From assembly GCF_012726205.1 (NCBI RefSeq), contig NZ_JAASAE010000008.1:144874-208873 (forward strand): a DNA stretch of 64,000 bases. The letters are read 5' to 3'. The notes beneath the pieces were generated by a model. It worked only from the letters and a program-made list of their open reading frames with translations, made no database searches and was not told the origin of the DNA. Below are positions 8,679 through 18,171 of this stretch, piece after piece. Made by a program: the position numbers and the translations under genes. Position 1 is the stretch's first letter. Each line of letters starts with the position of its first letter. This DNA is from Rhodococcus sp. HNM0569. Its GTDB lineage: Bacteria; Actinomycetota; Actinomycetes; Mycobacteriales; Mycobacteriaceae.

Positions 8679-9362
8679 GTGCCCACAGGCTCACCGGCAA
8701 CGACGGTCGACGACGTACTGGCCGAGTTGGCCGCGCTGGAGGATCCCAAGATCCGCGCGGTCAACGAACGGCACGGCGACGACCACGGCGTCAATCTCAC
8801 GAAGCTGCGTGCGGTCGCGAAGCGGCTGAAGACGCAGCACGAACTCGCACGCGAGCTGTGGCAGACGGGCGACGCGTCGGCACGGCTCGTCGCGATCCTC
8901 GTCGCCCGGCCCAAGGCGTTCACCGAGGACGAGCTCGACGCGATGCTCCGCGACGCCCGAGTGCCCAAGGTGCGCGACTGGCTGACCGGCTACGTCGTGA
9001 AGAAGAGTCCGCACGCCGAGAACCTGCGCATCCGATGGTTCGACGACCCGGACCCGGCGGTCGCCGCGGCGGGATGGGCGCTCACGAGCACGCGCGTCGC
9101 GAAGTCTCCCGACGGCCTCGACCTGCCGGGCCTGCTCGACGCGATCGAGGACGGCATGAAGGACGCGCCCGACCCGCTGCAGTGGGCCATGAACGAATGC
9201 CTCGCGACGATCGGAATCCACCACCCCGAGCACCGGTCCCGGGCGATCGCGATCGGCGAAGAGCTGCGGGTCCTCGAGGACTACCCCACCTCGCCCGGTT
9301 GCACGTCTCCGTACGCGCCGACCTGGATCGCCGAGATGGTCCGGCGGCGCGAGGGCGCCTAG
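8679..9362 (+). CDS. DNA alkylation repair (AlkD-like, HEAT-repeat) family protein
   Basis: 227 residues from GTG 8679, with GAGGAGA six bases upstream. It is all-helical, with repeated amphipathic helix pairs. LTKLRAVAKRLKTQHELARELWQTGDASARLVAILVA resembles the start of AlkD/AlkC-type HEAT-repeat glycosylases, followed by RVPKVRDWLTGYVVKKSPHAENL and WFDDPDPAVAAAGWAL. Family members excise bulky or cationic N-alkyl bases without base flipping, but some homologues have no glycosylase activity. It starts 11 bases after the dioxygenase stop and may be cotranscribed with it. Confidence 0.75.
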   Translation: MPTGSPATTVDDVLAELAALEDPKIRAVNERHGDDHGVNLTKLRAVAKRLKTQHELARELWQTGDASARLVAILVARPKAFTEDELDAMLRDARVPKVRDWLTGYVVKKSPHAENLRIRWFDDPDPAVAAAGWALTSTRVAKSPDGLDLPGLLDAIEDGMKDAPDPLQWAMNECLATIGIHHPEHRSRAIAIGEELRVLEDYPTSPGCTSPYAPTWIAEMVRRREGA

Positions 9363-9378
9363 TTCGCCACCCCACCGG

Positions 9379-10749
9379 TCATGCTCGCGACGGCTTCACG
9401 GTGTCGGACCGGGCCGGAGCGTTCACAGTGTCCGCCCCCTCCTCCCAGTCGAGCGCCCTGCCCGTGGTCTCGCGGGTGATCGCGAGGGCCAGCAGGCTCA
9501 CCAAGGCGGTGACGCCCGCGATCAGGCTCAGCGGCACACTCGAGCCGCCGAAGGAGGCGACGAGGCTGCTCGCGATCAGCGGGGTGAACCCGGCACCGAT
9601 CAACGACGCGAACTGGTAGGAGATGGACACCCCGCTGTAGCGGATGCGAGTGGGGAACAGCTCGGAAAGCAGCGGCGTCAACGGGGCGTACATCGCATTC
9701 TGCAGGAACTGAGCGAACATCAGGCCACCGAGCAGACCGGCGATCGTCCCGGTGTTGACCAGCATGTACAGCGGGAACGCGAACGCGATGGTGCCGACGC
9801 AGCCGAACAGCATGACGCGGCGCCGACCCAGCTTGTCCGACAACGCCGCGAACAGCGGAATGAACACGATCGACACCGCGACGACCGCGATCAGGCAGTT
9901 CATCACGTCGGCCGTCTCGTAGCCGATGCTGGTGGAGTACGCGATGATGTGCGAACTCGTGAGCGCTGTCAGCGCGAACGGTCCGACGCCCGCCGCGATC
10001 GCGATCAGCACGCGCCCGGGTCGCGCGAGCACCTGCAGGGCAGGCACGCGCCGCTGCTCGTGCTTTTCTGCCGCCTCCTCGAAGATCGGGCTCTCGACGA
10101 CCTGCAGACGCACGTACAGGCCGATGACGAGCAGGACTGCACTGAACAGGAAGGGAACGCGCCAGCCCCACGTGAGCATCGCCTCGGGGTGCAACGAGGT
10201 CATCAGCGACACGACCCCGGTCGAGAGCAGGAAACCGAACGGGGTGCCGAGTTGCATGATCCCGGCCCACCTGCCACGCGTGTGCGGGTCCGCGTGCTCG
10301 ACCACCATGAGTGCTGCGCCGCCCCACTCGCCGCCCACCGCGATGCCCTGCAGCACACGCAGCGTCACGAGCAGTATCGGTGCAACGATCCCGACGCTCT
10401 CGTACGTCGGGAGCACCCCGATCAACGCGCTCGCGATGCCCATCCCGGTCATCGTCACGATGAGCATCGACTTGCGGCCGAGGCGGTCGCCGAAGTGGCC
10501 GAAGATCACACCCCCGAGCGGACGCGCGACGTACCCGGCGGCGAGCGTGCCGAATGCGGCGATCGTGCCGAGCGCCGAATCCGACGACGGGAAGAAGACC
10601 TTGCCGAAGACGACCGCCGCCATCGTGCCGTAGAGCAGGAAGTCGTAGTACTCGATGGTGGTGCCGAGCAGACTCGAGAACGCGACCCTGCGCAGCGCGC
10701 GGCGTTCGGTCGGTGTGCGGTGGGCCACGCCCGACGGTTCCGTCATCAC
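9379..10749 (-). CDS. MFS transporter, metabolite:H+ symporter (MHS/ProP-like) family
   Basis: 456 residues with twelve predicted membrane segments. TTIEYYDFLLYG near the N-terminus, RPLGGVIFGHFGDRLGRK in the loop between segments 2 and 3, and LLVTLRVLQGIAVGGEWGGAALMVVEHA are signature motifs of the MHS subfamily (ProP, KgtP, ShiA). These import organic acids, osmolytes or aromatic acids with protons. The substrate cannot be deduced here. It is divergent from the SDR gene at 10992 with about 240 bases between them. Inner-membrane protein. Confidence 0.93.
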   Translation of the reverse strand: MMTEPSGVAHRTPTERRALRRVAFSSLLGTTIEYYDFLLYGTMAAVVFGKVFFPSSDSALGTIAAFGTLAAGYVARPLGGVIFGHFGDRLGRKSMLIVTMTGMGIASALIGVLPTYESVGIVAPILLVTLRVLQGIAVGGEWGGAALMVVEHADPHTRGRWAGIMQLGTPFGFLLSTGVVSLMTSLHPEAMLTWGWRVPFLFSAVLLVIGLYVRLQVVESPIFEEAAEKHEQRRVPALQVLARPGRVLIAIAAGVGPFALTALTSSHIIAYSTSIGYETADVMNCLIAVVAVSIVFIPLFAALSDKLGRRRVMLFGCVGTIAFAFPLYMLVNTGTIAGLLGGLMFAQFLQNAMYAPLTPLLSELFPTRIRYSGVSISYQFASLIGAGFTPLIASSLVASFGGSSVPLSLIAGVTALVSLLALAITRETTGRALDWEEGADTVNAPARSDTVKPSRA

Positions 10750-10991
10750 ACATCCCTTCGTGTCGAGTTGTCCGTGTCGAGTTGTCGACTGCCCGCTCCG
10801 TGAGTGCAGTCATGGGACATCGTGAGAGTGTCCTGGACCACACATCGGGAAAGAGGGTCTTCGCCCACTGACCGGGAAGCGCAGGAGTCGACCACGGGCC
10901 GTGGGGCTCGCCGCCGACGCGTCGCACCCATCCAGTGGCATCGTGGCAACGGACGCCCCGCGACAGGCGCACACTGACGGGCAAGGAGTCG

Positions 10992-11756
10992 ATGCGGAAC
11001 GAGAGGGGCATGATGAGGCTGGACGGGAAGGTTGCCGTCGTCACGGGTGGCGCGGGCGGAATCGGGCGCGGCATCGTCCGCGCGTTCGTCAAGGAGGGAG
11101 CCCGGGTGCTCGTCGTCGACATCAACGACGAGGCCGGCCGGGCACTCGAGGCCGAATTCGACGGCGAAGCGCGGTATCTCGGCATCGACATCTCGAAGCA
11201 CGAGAACGCGTCGCGTATCCGCGATGCCGCGAACGAGGCCTTCGGCCCGGTCAGTGTGCTGGTCAACAATGCGCACGCGTCGCGGCAGGCCCCGCTGATC
11301 GAGGTCACCCAGGAGATGCTCGACCTGTCGTTCGGCACGGGCTTCTACCCGACACTGTGGCTCATGCAGGCCTGCTACGAGCAGCTGAAGGAGACGAACG
11401 GGTCGGTGATCAACTTCGCGTCGGGTGCCGGTATCGACGGCCTGCCGACGCAGGGCTCGTACGCGGCGGCGAAGGAAGCGATCCGCGCGATCTCGCGCGT
11501 CGCGGCCAACGAGTGGGCCACCGACGGCATCAACGTCAACGCGATCTCGCCGCTCGCGCTCACCGAGGGCATCCAGGCGTACATCGCGGCGAATCCCGAG
11601 GTCGAGGAGCCGATGCTCTCGAAGACACCGATGCATCGGCTCGGCGATCCCGAACACGACATCGGACGCGTCGCGGTCTTCCTCGCGAGCGACGACGCGA
11701 GCTACATGACCGGTCAGACGCTCATGGTCGACGGCGGCAGCATCAAACTGCGATAA
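10992..11756 (+). CDS. SDR-family oxidoreductase
   Basis: 254 residues from ATG 10992 (AAGGAG just upstream, short spacing); ATG 11010 is an equally plausible start. The Rossmann cofactor motif TGGAGGIGRG, VDINDEAG after strand 2 (Asp suggests NAD(H) preference), the VNNAH variant of NNAG, a catalytic Ser in NFASGAG and the YAAAK motif are all present. The C-terminus ends MVDGGSIKLR. Classical SDRs oxidise or reduce alcohols, sugars or acyl-CoA derivatives; the substrate is unknown. It lies 46 bases ahead of the M13 peptidase gene. Confidence 0.92.
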   Translation: MRNERGMMRLDGKVAVVTGGAGGIGRGIVRAFVKEGARVLVVDINDEAGRALEAEFDGEARYLGIDISKHENASRIRDAANEAFGPVSVLVNNAHASRQAPLIEVTQEMLDLSFGTGFYPTLWLMQACYEQLKETNGSVINFASGAGIDGLPTQGSYAAAKEAIRAISRVAANEWATDGINVNAISPLALTEGIQAYIAANPEVEEPMLSKTPMHRLGDPEHDIGRVAVFLASDDASYMTGQTLMVDGGSIKLR

Positions 11757-11802
11757 CCGCGCACGGACGCACGAAGGTCGAGGGCGGTGTAAGGATGGAG
11801 CC

Positions 11803-13752
11803 ATGACCACCGTCACGAACTCCGGTATCGACCTGACCCACGTCGACGACGCCGCCCGGCCGCAGGACGACTTGTTCGAGCACGTCAACGGCCGGTGGCT
11901 CGCCGACTACGAGATTCCCGCGGACCGCGCGGTGGACGGCGCGTTCCGCATGCTCTACGACCGGGCCGAGCAGGACGTCCAGGACATCATCGTCCGGGCC
12001 GCGGAGGAGGCGACGCCGTCGGGCACGGTCGAACGCAAGATCGGCGACCTCTACGCGAGCTTCATGGACGCTGCCGAGGTCGAGTCGCTGGGGACGTCCC
12101 CCATCGCGGCGGAGCTCGACGCGATCCGGGGCGCGGCCGACACCGCGGCGCTCGCGCGGGTGCTCGGGTCGCTGCAGCGCACCGGCGTCGGTGGGGGCGT
12201 CGCACACTACGTCGACACCGACTCGAAGAACTCGGCGCGCTATCTGATGCACCTGGCGCAGTCCGGCATCGGGCTGCCCGACGAGTCGTACTACCGCGAG
12301 GACGACTACGCCGAGATCCGCGACGCCTATGTCGCGCACATCGCGAAGATGTTCGCGCTCGCGGGCCTCGACTACGACGCCGACACCGTGTTCGCGGTCG
12401 AGAAGGAGCTCGCGGCCGGGCACTGGGACGTCGTCAAGCGCCGCGACGCCGACCTCACCTACAACCTCGTGCGATTCGCCGAGCTGCCGACCGGCTTCGA
12501 GTGGGGCGAGTGGATCGCGGGCGCCGAGGCCACCGCCGACCAGTTCGCGGAAGTGGTGGTGCGCCAACCGAGTTACCTCGACGTCTTCGCTCAGCTCTGG
12601 ACATCCCGGTCGCTCGACGACTGGAAGGCGTGGGCGTCGTGGCGCGTGGTGCATTCGCGCGCGCCGTATCTCACCGAGGCACTGGTCGACGAGAACTTCG
12701 CGTTCTACGGCAGGACGCTCAGCGGCACTGAGGAGAACCGCGAACGCTGGAAGCGCGGCGTATCGCTCGTCGAGACGCTGCTCGGCGAAGCCGTCGGCAA
12801 ACTCTATGTCGAGGAGCACTTTCCGCCGGACTCGAAGGTCCGCATGCAGCAGCTCGTCGACAACCTGATCGAGGCGTACCGGCGCAACATCTCCGATCTC
12901 GAATGGATGAGCCCGGCCACGCGCACGCGTGCACTGGAGAAGCTCGAGAAGTTCACTCCCAAGATCGGGTACCCCGACAAGTGGCGCGACTACTCGGCCG
13001 TCGAGATCAACGCGCACGATCTGGTCGGCAACTACCGGCGCGGCTACGCCGCCGAGTACGACCGCGATCTCGCGAAGCTCGGCGGACCGGTCGATCGCGA
13101 CGAGTGGTTCATGACGCCGCAGACCGTCAACGCGTACTACAACCCGGGTATGAACGAGATCGTGTTCCCGGCCGCGATCCTGCAGCCACCCTTCTTCGAT
13201 CCCGACGCCGACGACGCCGCGAACTACGGCGGCATCGGCGCCGTCATCGGCCACGAGATCGGGCACGGCTTCGACGACCAGGGTGCCAAGTACGACGGCG
13301 ACGGCAATCTGCACGACTGGTGGACCGACGACGATCGTGCCGAGTTCGGCAAGCGGACCACCGCACTGATCGAACAGTACGACGCATTCGAGCCGAAGTC
13401 CCTTCCCGGACACCATGTCAACGGCAGTTTCACGATCGGCGAGAACATCGGCGATCTCGGCGGCCTGTCGATCGCGGTGTCGGCGTACGAGATCGCGACC
13501 GAAGGTACCGAGCCACCCGAGCTGGACGGGCTCACCGGCCTGCAACGCGTGTTCTTCGGATGGGCTCAGGTGTGGCGCACGAAAGCGCGTGACGCCGAGG
13601 CGATCCGGAGGCTCGCCGTCGATCCGCACTCGCCACCCGAGTTCCGCTGCAACGGCGTCGTGCGCAATCTCGATTCGTTCCACACGGCGTTCGCACTCGA
13701 ACCCGGCGACGGGCTCTACCTGGAGCCGGGGCAGCGAGTGAAGATCTGGTAG
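11803..13752 (+). CDS. M13-family (neprilysin-like) zinc metallopeptidase
   Basis: 649 residues, full length for the PepO/neprilysin family. The zinc site HEIGHGFDDQG is at about residues 484-494 and the third ligand lies in the ENIGDLGG motif near 549; NAYYNPGMNEIVFPAAILQPPFF is the substrate-contact region typical of M13. There is no signal peptide, so unlike human neprilysin it is probably cytoplasmic, as proposed for mycobacterial Zmp1-like enzymes. The C-terminus ends VKIW, close to the conserved C-terminal Trp of the family. It ends at a palindromic repeat shared with the convergent transpeptidase gene. Confidence 0.95.
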   Translation: MTTVTNSGIDLTHVDDAARPQDDLFEHVNGRWLADYEIPADRAVDGAFRMLYDRAEQDVQDIIVRAAEEATPSGTVERKIGDLYASFMDAAEVESLGTSPIAAELDAIRGAADTAALARVLGSLQRTGVGGGVAHYVDTDSKNSARYLMHLAQSGIGLPDESYYREDDYAEIRDAYVAHIAKMFALAGLDYDADTVFAVEKELAAGHWDVVKRRDADLTYNLVRFAELPTGFEWGEWIAGAEATADQFAEVVVRQPSYLDVFAQLWTSRSLDDWKAWASWRVVHSRAPYLTEALVDENFAFYGRTLSGTEENRERWKRGVSLVETLLGEAVGKLYVEEHFPPDSKVRMQQLVDNLIEAYRRNISDLEWMSPATRTRALEKLEKFTPKIGYPDKWRDYSAVEINAHDLVGNYRRGYAAEYDRDLAKLGGPVDRDEWFMTPQTVNAYYNPGMNEIVFPAAILQPPFFDPDADDAANYGGIGAVIGHEIGHGFDDQGAKYDGDGNLHDWWTDDDRAEFGKRTTALIEQYDAFEPKSLPGHHVNGSFTIGENIGDLGGLSIAVSAYEIATEGTEPPELDGLTGLQRVFFGWAQVWRTKARDAEAIRRLAVDPHSPPEFRCNGVVRNLDSFHTAFALEPGDGLYLEPGQRVKIW

Positions 13753-13758
13753 CCCCCT

Positions 13759-13810
13759 CCCCTCGTGAGCATTTCAGGCGTGCCTGGACTCGCAAAGTGC
13801 TCACGAGGGG
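13759..13810 (-). repeat. Dispersed palindromic repeat, copy 1 (bidirectional terminator-like)
   Basis: Perfect 13-base arms CCCCTCGTGAGCA and TGCTCACGAGGGG enclose a 26-base centre. On the minus strand the core reads GTGAGCACTTTGCGAGTC followed by CAGGCACGCCTG. It fills the gap between the convergent genes ending at 13752 and 13817, so it is placed to terminate both. It belongs to a seven-member family in this window. Confidence 0.85.
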
Positions 13811-13816
13811 GCGCGG

Positions 13817-14731
13817 TCAGCGATTCCAGTCGCCGAGCCCGTCGCTACCGCTGAGCGTGCCACCCGCGGTTCCCCGGACGACGACGGCATCGCCCTTGCC
13901 GACGTTCTCGTAGAACCACTCGGCGTCCTCGGTGCTCACATTGAGGCAACCGTGGCTCACGTTCGAATAGCCTTGCTGCGCAACGGACCACGGTGCGGCG
14001 TGCACGAAGATGCCGCTGTAGGACATGCGCGTCGCGTACTCGACGAACGTGCGGTACCCCTCGGGCGAATCGACCGGGACACCGTATGTCGACGAGTCCA
14101 TGAACATGTCTCGGTACTTCTCGCCCACGATGTACGTGCCGTTGGGTGTCTCGTGTCCGGCCTTGCCCATCGACGTCGGCATCGTGCGCACCACCTCGCC
14201 GTTGCGGGTGACGGTGATCTGCTTCGTCTCGTCGTCGGCCGTCGCGACCACCGCATCGCCGATCGAGAACGTGACGTGCGTGTCTCCCGCGTCGACGGTG
14301 ACGGTGGTGTGCGCCGGCCAGAACTCGTGTGGTTTCCAACGCACCTGCGAGTCGTTGATCCAGTAGAACGAGCCGTCGACGGGCGGCTCGGCCGTGACGC
14401 GGATGGCCTTCTCGGCCACCGCACGATCGTCGATCGGGTCGGTGAAACGGATCGCGACGGGCTGCGCGACTCCGACGACGTCGCCGTTGCCGGGACTCAC
14501 CGACGGCGGCGCGAAGTTCGCGGGACCGATCGTCGGCTCGGCGGGCACGCCGGGCAAACCCGGAACGGACGGCAGGGCCGGGATCTCGGGGCCGCCGGGG
14601 AACAACGGAGCTGCGGCCGCGGGGGCCGCGAACGCGGCGGCGGCCAGGCTTGCGACCGCGACGCACACCGCGACTCGCCGGGGACGGCCTCCGCCACGCA
14701 CACCGCTCTTGCTACGGGCACCACTTCTCAT
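13817..14731 (-). CDS. L,D-transpeptidase with Ig-like domain (secreted/lipid-anchored wall enzyme)
   Basis: 304 residues from ATG 14731; a TTG 24 codons upstream is less likely because the Arg-rich stretch plus hydrophobic core after 14731 makes a good signal peptide ending AAPAAAA. An Ig-like domain (about 70-160, [21 protein letters not shown]) precedes the YkuD catalytic domain. The active-site motif SHGCLNVS has His260 and Cys262, with HAAPW supplying His244. Such enzymes make 3-3 cross-links in the peptidoglycan of mycolata and are the target of carbapenems. The layout matches LdtMt-type proteins. Acts at the outer face of the membrane. Confidence 0.94.
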   Translation of the reverse strand: MRSGARSKSGVRGGGRPRRVAVCVAVASLAAAAFAAPAAAAPLFPGGPEIPALPSVPGLPGVPAEPTIGPANFAPPSVSPGNGDVVGVAQPVAIRFTDPIDDRAVAEKAIRVTAEPPVDGSFYWINDSQVRWKPHEFWPAHTTVTVDAGDTHVTFSIGDAVVATADDETKQITVTRNGEVVRTMPTSMGKAGHETPNGTYIVGEKYRDMFMDSSTYGVPVDSPEGYRTFVEYATRMSYSGIFVHAAPWSVAQQGYSNVSHGCLNVSTEDAEWFYENVGKGDAVVVRGTAGGTLSGSDGLGDWNR

Positions 14732-14855
14732 GGCCACATCTCTCGTTCGACGTCTCTGCCCGCGCGTCCCCGACGTCCATACGCGCACTGCACTTGTCTG
14801 CAATTAAGCCACAGTGCGCCGAGCAGACGGCAGCTGCCCCCTGCCCGGCAAGCGG

Positions 14856-16511
14856 TCAGCTACGTGTGCTCGCGAGCATCTCGGCGATGCTGACGAGCTT
14901 CCGACGCGGCCTGCCGGTATCGGCCCCGGCCGAGCGTTCGGCGGCGTCGATACGCTCCCACGCCGCGAAATCGAGGGCCTCCGGGGCGCGCTCGGAGAGC
15001 AGCGTGGGCCACCCCTCCCTGTCGCCGGGTGAGTCGAGCCTGCCCGCCACGAAATCGTCGATCAGCATCGACACGGTTTCCGCCGAACAGAACTTGTTGG
15101 TACCGATGACTCCGGAGGGGCCACGCTTGATCCAGCCCGCCGCGTATACGCCGCGCACCGGCTCGCCGCTGTCGGGATCGACGACGCGGCCGTGCTCGTT
15201 GGGCAGCACACCGCGACGCTCGTCGAACGGGACACCGGGCACCGCGACGCCGCGGTAACCGACCGAGCGCAGCACGAGGCCGGCGTCGAGGGTGTCGGAC
15301 TCGCCGGTGGGTTCGGCGACGAGCGCCTGACCGTCGCCCGCAACGAGTCGGTTGCGGCCCACGCGCACGCCCGCGACGGCGTCGGTGCCGAGGATTTCGG
15401 TGGGCGACGCGAGGAAGCGCAGCACGATGCGCTTGCGCGACGGGTCGACCTGATTCTCGGCGAAACCCTGGATCATCGACACCTTGCGCCGGATCCACGG
15501 TTCGGCCTTCTCGAGCTCGTCGGCGCTGACCGGGTCGAGCTCGGCTTCGGCGGGGTCGACCACGATGTCGACCATGCGGCTGAGCGCGATCATCTCGGGC
15601 GTGGTGAACGCCGCGTGCGCGGGACCGCGCCTGCCGAGGATGACGACCTCACGAATATTGCTCGCGCGCAATGCCTCGACGGCGTGGTCGGCGATGTCGG
15701 TGCGAGCGAGTTCGTCGGGCTCGGCGAGCAGGATGCGGGCGACGTCGAGCGCGACGTTCCCGTTGCCGACGACGACGGCGCGCTCACCCGACAGATCGAA
15801 GGTGCGGTCGGCGTAGTCGGGGTGGCCGTTGTACCACGCGACGAACTCGGTGGCAGCGACGCTGAGTTCCTCGCCGGGCACACCCAGTTGCCGGTCGCTG
15901 GACGCACCGACCGCGTACACGACGGCATGGTGGTGGGCGAGCAGTTCGTCGTGGCTGACGTCGCGCCCGACCTCGACGCCGAAGTGGCAGGCGACGTTCT
16001 TGCGGCGCAGCGCCGACCGGAACTGGTCGGTGACGCCCTTGGTACCGGGATGGTCGGGGGCGACGCCCGCGCGCACGAGGCCGTACGGCGTCGGCAGCCG
16101 GTCGAAGACGTCGACCTCGACGCGGGGTTTGGACGCCAGTTCCATCGCCGCGTAGCACGCGGACGGTCCGGAGCCGACGATCGCGACGTGCAGCGTGCCG
16201 AGGTCGGCGGGGATCTTGGCCGTCGTCGGCGGTTCGGGCCAGTCGGGGCCGATCGGGTGGCGGTCGTAGAACTCCTCGGCCGCCGTGAGGTATACGTCTT
16301 CGCCCTCGTCGAGTTCGTTGTCGGCCTTGATCGCCGACACCGGGCACTCGTCGACACACGCACCGCAGTCGATGCACGTCGCGGGGTCGATGTAGAGCAT
16401 TTCCGCGGTCGCGAACTCGGGCTCGTCCGGGCTCGGGTGAATGCAGTTGACCGGGCAGACGTCGACGCACGACGCGTCGTTGCAGCACGGCTGTGTGATC
16501 ACGTACACCAT
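14856..16511 (-). CDS. fprB: ferredoxin/ferredoxin-NADP reductase fusion (FprB-type)
   Basis: 551 residues. The N-terminal ferredoxin domain has Cys9/10, 15, 19 and 23 and a second cluster with Cys46, 49, 52 and 56 (CIDCGACVDECP), so a 7Fe/8Fe ferredoxin. From about residue 107 the reductase begins with VAIVGSGPSACYAA (FAD site) and later has VVVGNGNVALDVARILL (NADP site) and GRRGPAHAAFT, as in adrenodoxin reductase and mycobacterial FprA/FprB. It passes electrons between NADPH and ferredoxin, for example for P450s, one of which lies at 26015-27454. A promoter with TTGGCA and TATAGT places transcription start at the ATG, implying a leaderless message. Confidence 0.93.
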   Translation of the reverse strand: MVYVITQPCCNDASCVDVCPVNCIHPSPDEPEFATAEMLYIDPATCIDCGACVDECPVSAIKADNELDEGEDVYLTAAEEFYDRHPIGPDWPEPPTTAKIPADLGTLHVAIVGSGPSACYAAMELASKPRVEVDVFDRLPTPYGLVRAGVAPDHPGTKGVTDQFRSALRRKNVACHFGVEVGRDVSHDELLAHHHAVVYAVGASSDRQLGVPGEELSVAATEFVAWYNGHPDYADRTFDLSGERAVVVGNGNVALDVARILLAEPDELARTDIADHAVEALRASNIREVVILGRRGPAHAAFTTPEMIALSRMVDIVVDPAEAELDPVSADELEKAEPWIRRKVSMIQGFAENQVDPSRKRIVLRFLASPTEILGTDAVAGVRVGRNRLVAGDGQALVAEPTGESDTLDAGLVLRSVGYRGVAVPGVPFDERRGVLPNEHGRVVDPDSGEPVRGVYAAGWIKRGPSGVIGTNKFCSAETVSMLIDDFVAGRLDSPGDREGWPTLLSERAPEALDFAAWERIDAAERSAGADTGRPRRKLVSIAEMLASTRS

Positions 16512-16517
16512 GCGAAA

Positions 16518-16545
16518 ACTATAACGTGTTTCACATTTCTGCCAA
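16518..16545 (-). promoter_or_regulatory. Leaderless promoter of the FprB gene with overlapping AACACGTT palindrome
   Basis: On the minus strand TTGGCA (16545-16540) and TATAGT (16523-16518) are separated by 16 bases. The hexamer ends six bases before the ATG at 16511, so initiation would fall on or next to the A of ATG. The -10 overlaps TGAAACACGTTATA (16533-16520), which matches 11 of 14 positions of the KstR-like palindrome TAGAACACGTTCTA. Promoter call is good; the regulator is speculative. Confidence 0.65.
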
Positions 16546-16574
16546 CAGCCCGTTTTCGGCCGATTCGCGGCGTG

Positions 16575-17105
16575 TCACGAACGCCCCGGCACCGCCCACG
16601 TGTGGAACCCGTCGTGTGCGCACGCCGCTCCGGTCGCGACATTCCACGCGACCGCCACGCCGGTGCCCGCGCACTCGGCCTGGTCGTCGGTGACCAGCGC
16701 CTGGCCCGACGGACCGCTCGCGACCACGCCGAACAGCGGCTCCGTCACGGACCCGATCGACACGCTCGCGGGCCCGACGGCCACCGCGACCAGCGTGCCG
16801 TCGCGCACCTCGGCCGCGCCGACGCCACCCGCGACCCCGACACCGAGACCGGTGCCGCGGCCCGCCGCGTCGGCGACAGCGACCCCACCCGCGCTGAACG
16901 CGGCCGCCCCGCTCGACATGTCCGCGACCGACCGGCACGCGTCGGGGCCGTCGACGATCGTGGTGTCGGTGGTGGGCCGCGCGATGCACACCGCGGCCTC
17001 CGCGCTCGGCGCGGCGAACAGGCTCGATCCGAGAACCGCGGCTCCTGCCGCCATGACGACCGCAGCCATCCTCGTCACACGCTTCACGCCCGTCACTCCC
17101 GTCAC
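16575..17105 (-). CDS. secreted protein of unknown function
   Basis: 176 residues from GTG 17105 (two further GTG codons follow within seven codons and any could be used). A signal peptide is clear: KRVTRMAAVVMAAGAAVLGSS followed by APSAEA and a cleavage site before AVCIARP. The mature protein is Gly/Ala/Val-rich with repeated small beta-type segments and four Cys (VCIARP, DACRS, AECAG, GAACAHDG), consistent with two disulfides. No catalytic motif is recognised. It lies between fprB and the Prim-PolC gene, both on the same strand, with short gaps. Confidence 0.75.
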   Translation of the reverse strand: MTGVTGVKRVTRMAAVVMAAGAAVLGSSLFAAPSAEAAVCIARPTTDTTIVDGPDACRSVADMSSGAAAFSAGGVAVADAAGRGTGLGVGVAGGVGAAEVRDGTLVAVAVGPASVSIGSVTEPLFGVVASGPSGQALVTDDQAECAGTGVAVAWNVATGAACAHDGFHTWAVPGRS

Positions 17106-17135
17106 TCCCGCACCGACCCCGACCCGCCTCGCAGC

Positions 17136-18170
17136 CTACGTGGGGTGCTTGCGGTCGCGGTCGCGACTCGGCTGCACCCGTTTGGGTTCGCCCGGCATCT
17201 TCGGGTGGTTCGGCGGGTACGGCAGATCGCCGAGACCAGCGGCTTCGTCGTGGTCGGCCATCTCGAGCAAGGCCTCGACGCTGCACAGCGTCTCCCGCAT
17301 CCGCGCCATCGGGTCGCCGCGCTCGGCGAGCAGGCCGGGCACCGTCGCGATCGTGAAGTCGTCCGGGTCGACGTCGGGCAGCTCCTCCCACGTGACGGGT
17401 GTCGAGACGGTCGCGATGGGCGTCGCGCGTGCCGAGTACGCCGATGCGATCGTCTTGTCGCGATTGTTCTGGTTGTAGTCGAGGAACAGCCGCTCGCCAC
17501 GCTCCTCCTTCCACCACGCCGTGGTGGCGCGGCCGTCGCTGCGGCGTTCGATCTCGCGGCACAGCGCGATACCTGCTCGTCGCACGGTGACGAAATCGTG
17601 GTCGGCGACGAGCGGGACGTACACGTGCAGGCCGCGGCCGCCGGAGGTCTTGGGATAGCCCGTGAGCTCGAGCTCGGCGAGCAACGGGCGCACGACGTCG
17701 AGTGCGACGGCGCGCGCGTCGGCGAAATCCGTGCCGGGCTGCGGATCGAGATCGAGCCGCAGTTCGTCGGGACGGTCGACGTCCGGGCAGCGCACCGCCC
17801 ACGGGTGGAAGGTGACGGTGCCGAGGTTGGCGGCCCACACGATGTCGGCGGGCGACGTGACGCGCAGCGCGTCGGCCGTGCGACCCGACGGGAAGGTGAC
17901 GACACACGACTGCACGTGTTCCGGACGCTTGGCAGGAACCCTCTTCTGATAGACCTCTTCGCCTTCGATCCCGTCGGGGAACCGTTGCAGGTGCGTCGGC
18001 CGGTCGGCGAGCGCCCGCGTCAGCGCGCCCGCGGTGGCCACCGTGCGGTAGTACTCGACGAGATCACGTTTGCTGCCGCCGTCGGGCCCGAGGCGTGGGT
18101 AGTAGATCTTGCCCGGATTCGACAACCGCACCGGGGTGCCGTCGACGTCGAGTTCTTCGGCTTCGGCCAT
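17136..18170 (-). CDS. primase-polymerase of the LigD-Pol family (Prim-PolC-like)
   Basis: 344 residues from ATG 18170. LSNPGKIYYPRLG, ELRLDLDPQPGTDF with Asp140 and Asp142 as metal ligands, and YPKTSGGRGLHVYVPL are hallmarks of the LigD polymerase domain (archaeo-eukaryotic primase superfamily). No phosphoesterase or ligase domain is fused. The ATG lies one base after the stop of the ATP-dependent ligase gene, so translation is probably coupled. In mycobacteria the stand-alone Prim-PolC lies beside ligC and fills short gaps in excision repair, preferring ribonucleotides; the same role is inferred here rather than classical end joining. Confidence 0.9.
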   Translation of the reverse strand: MAEAEELDVDGTPVRLSNPGKIYYPRLGPDGGSKRDLVEYYRTVATAGALTRALADRPTHLQRFPDGIEGEEVYQKRVPAKRPEHVQSCVVTFPSGRTADALRVTSPADIVWAANLGTVTFHPWAVRCPDVDRPDELRLDLDPQPGTDFADARAVALDVVRPLLAELELTGYPKTSGGRGLHVYVPLVADHDFVTVRRAGIALCREIERRSDGRATTAWWKEERGERLFLDYNQNNRDKTIASAYSARATPIATVSTPVTWEELPDVDPDDFTIATVPGLLAERGDPMARMRETLCSVEALLEMADHDEAAGLGDLPYPPNHPKMPGEPKRVQPSRDRDRKHPT

Positions 18171-18171
18171 G

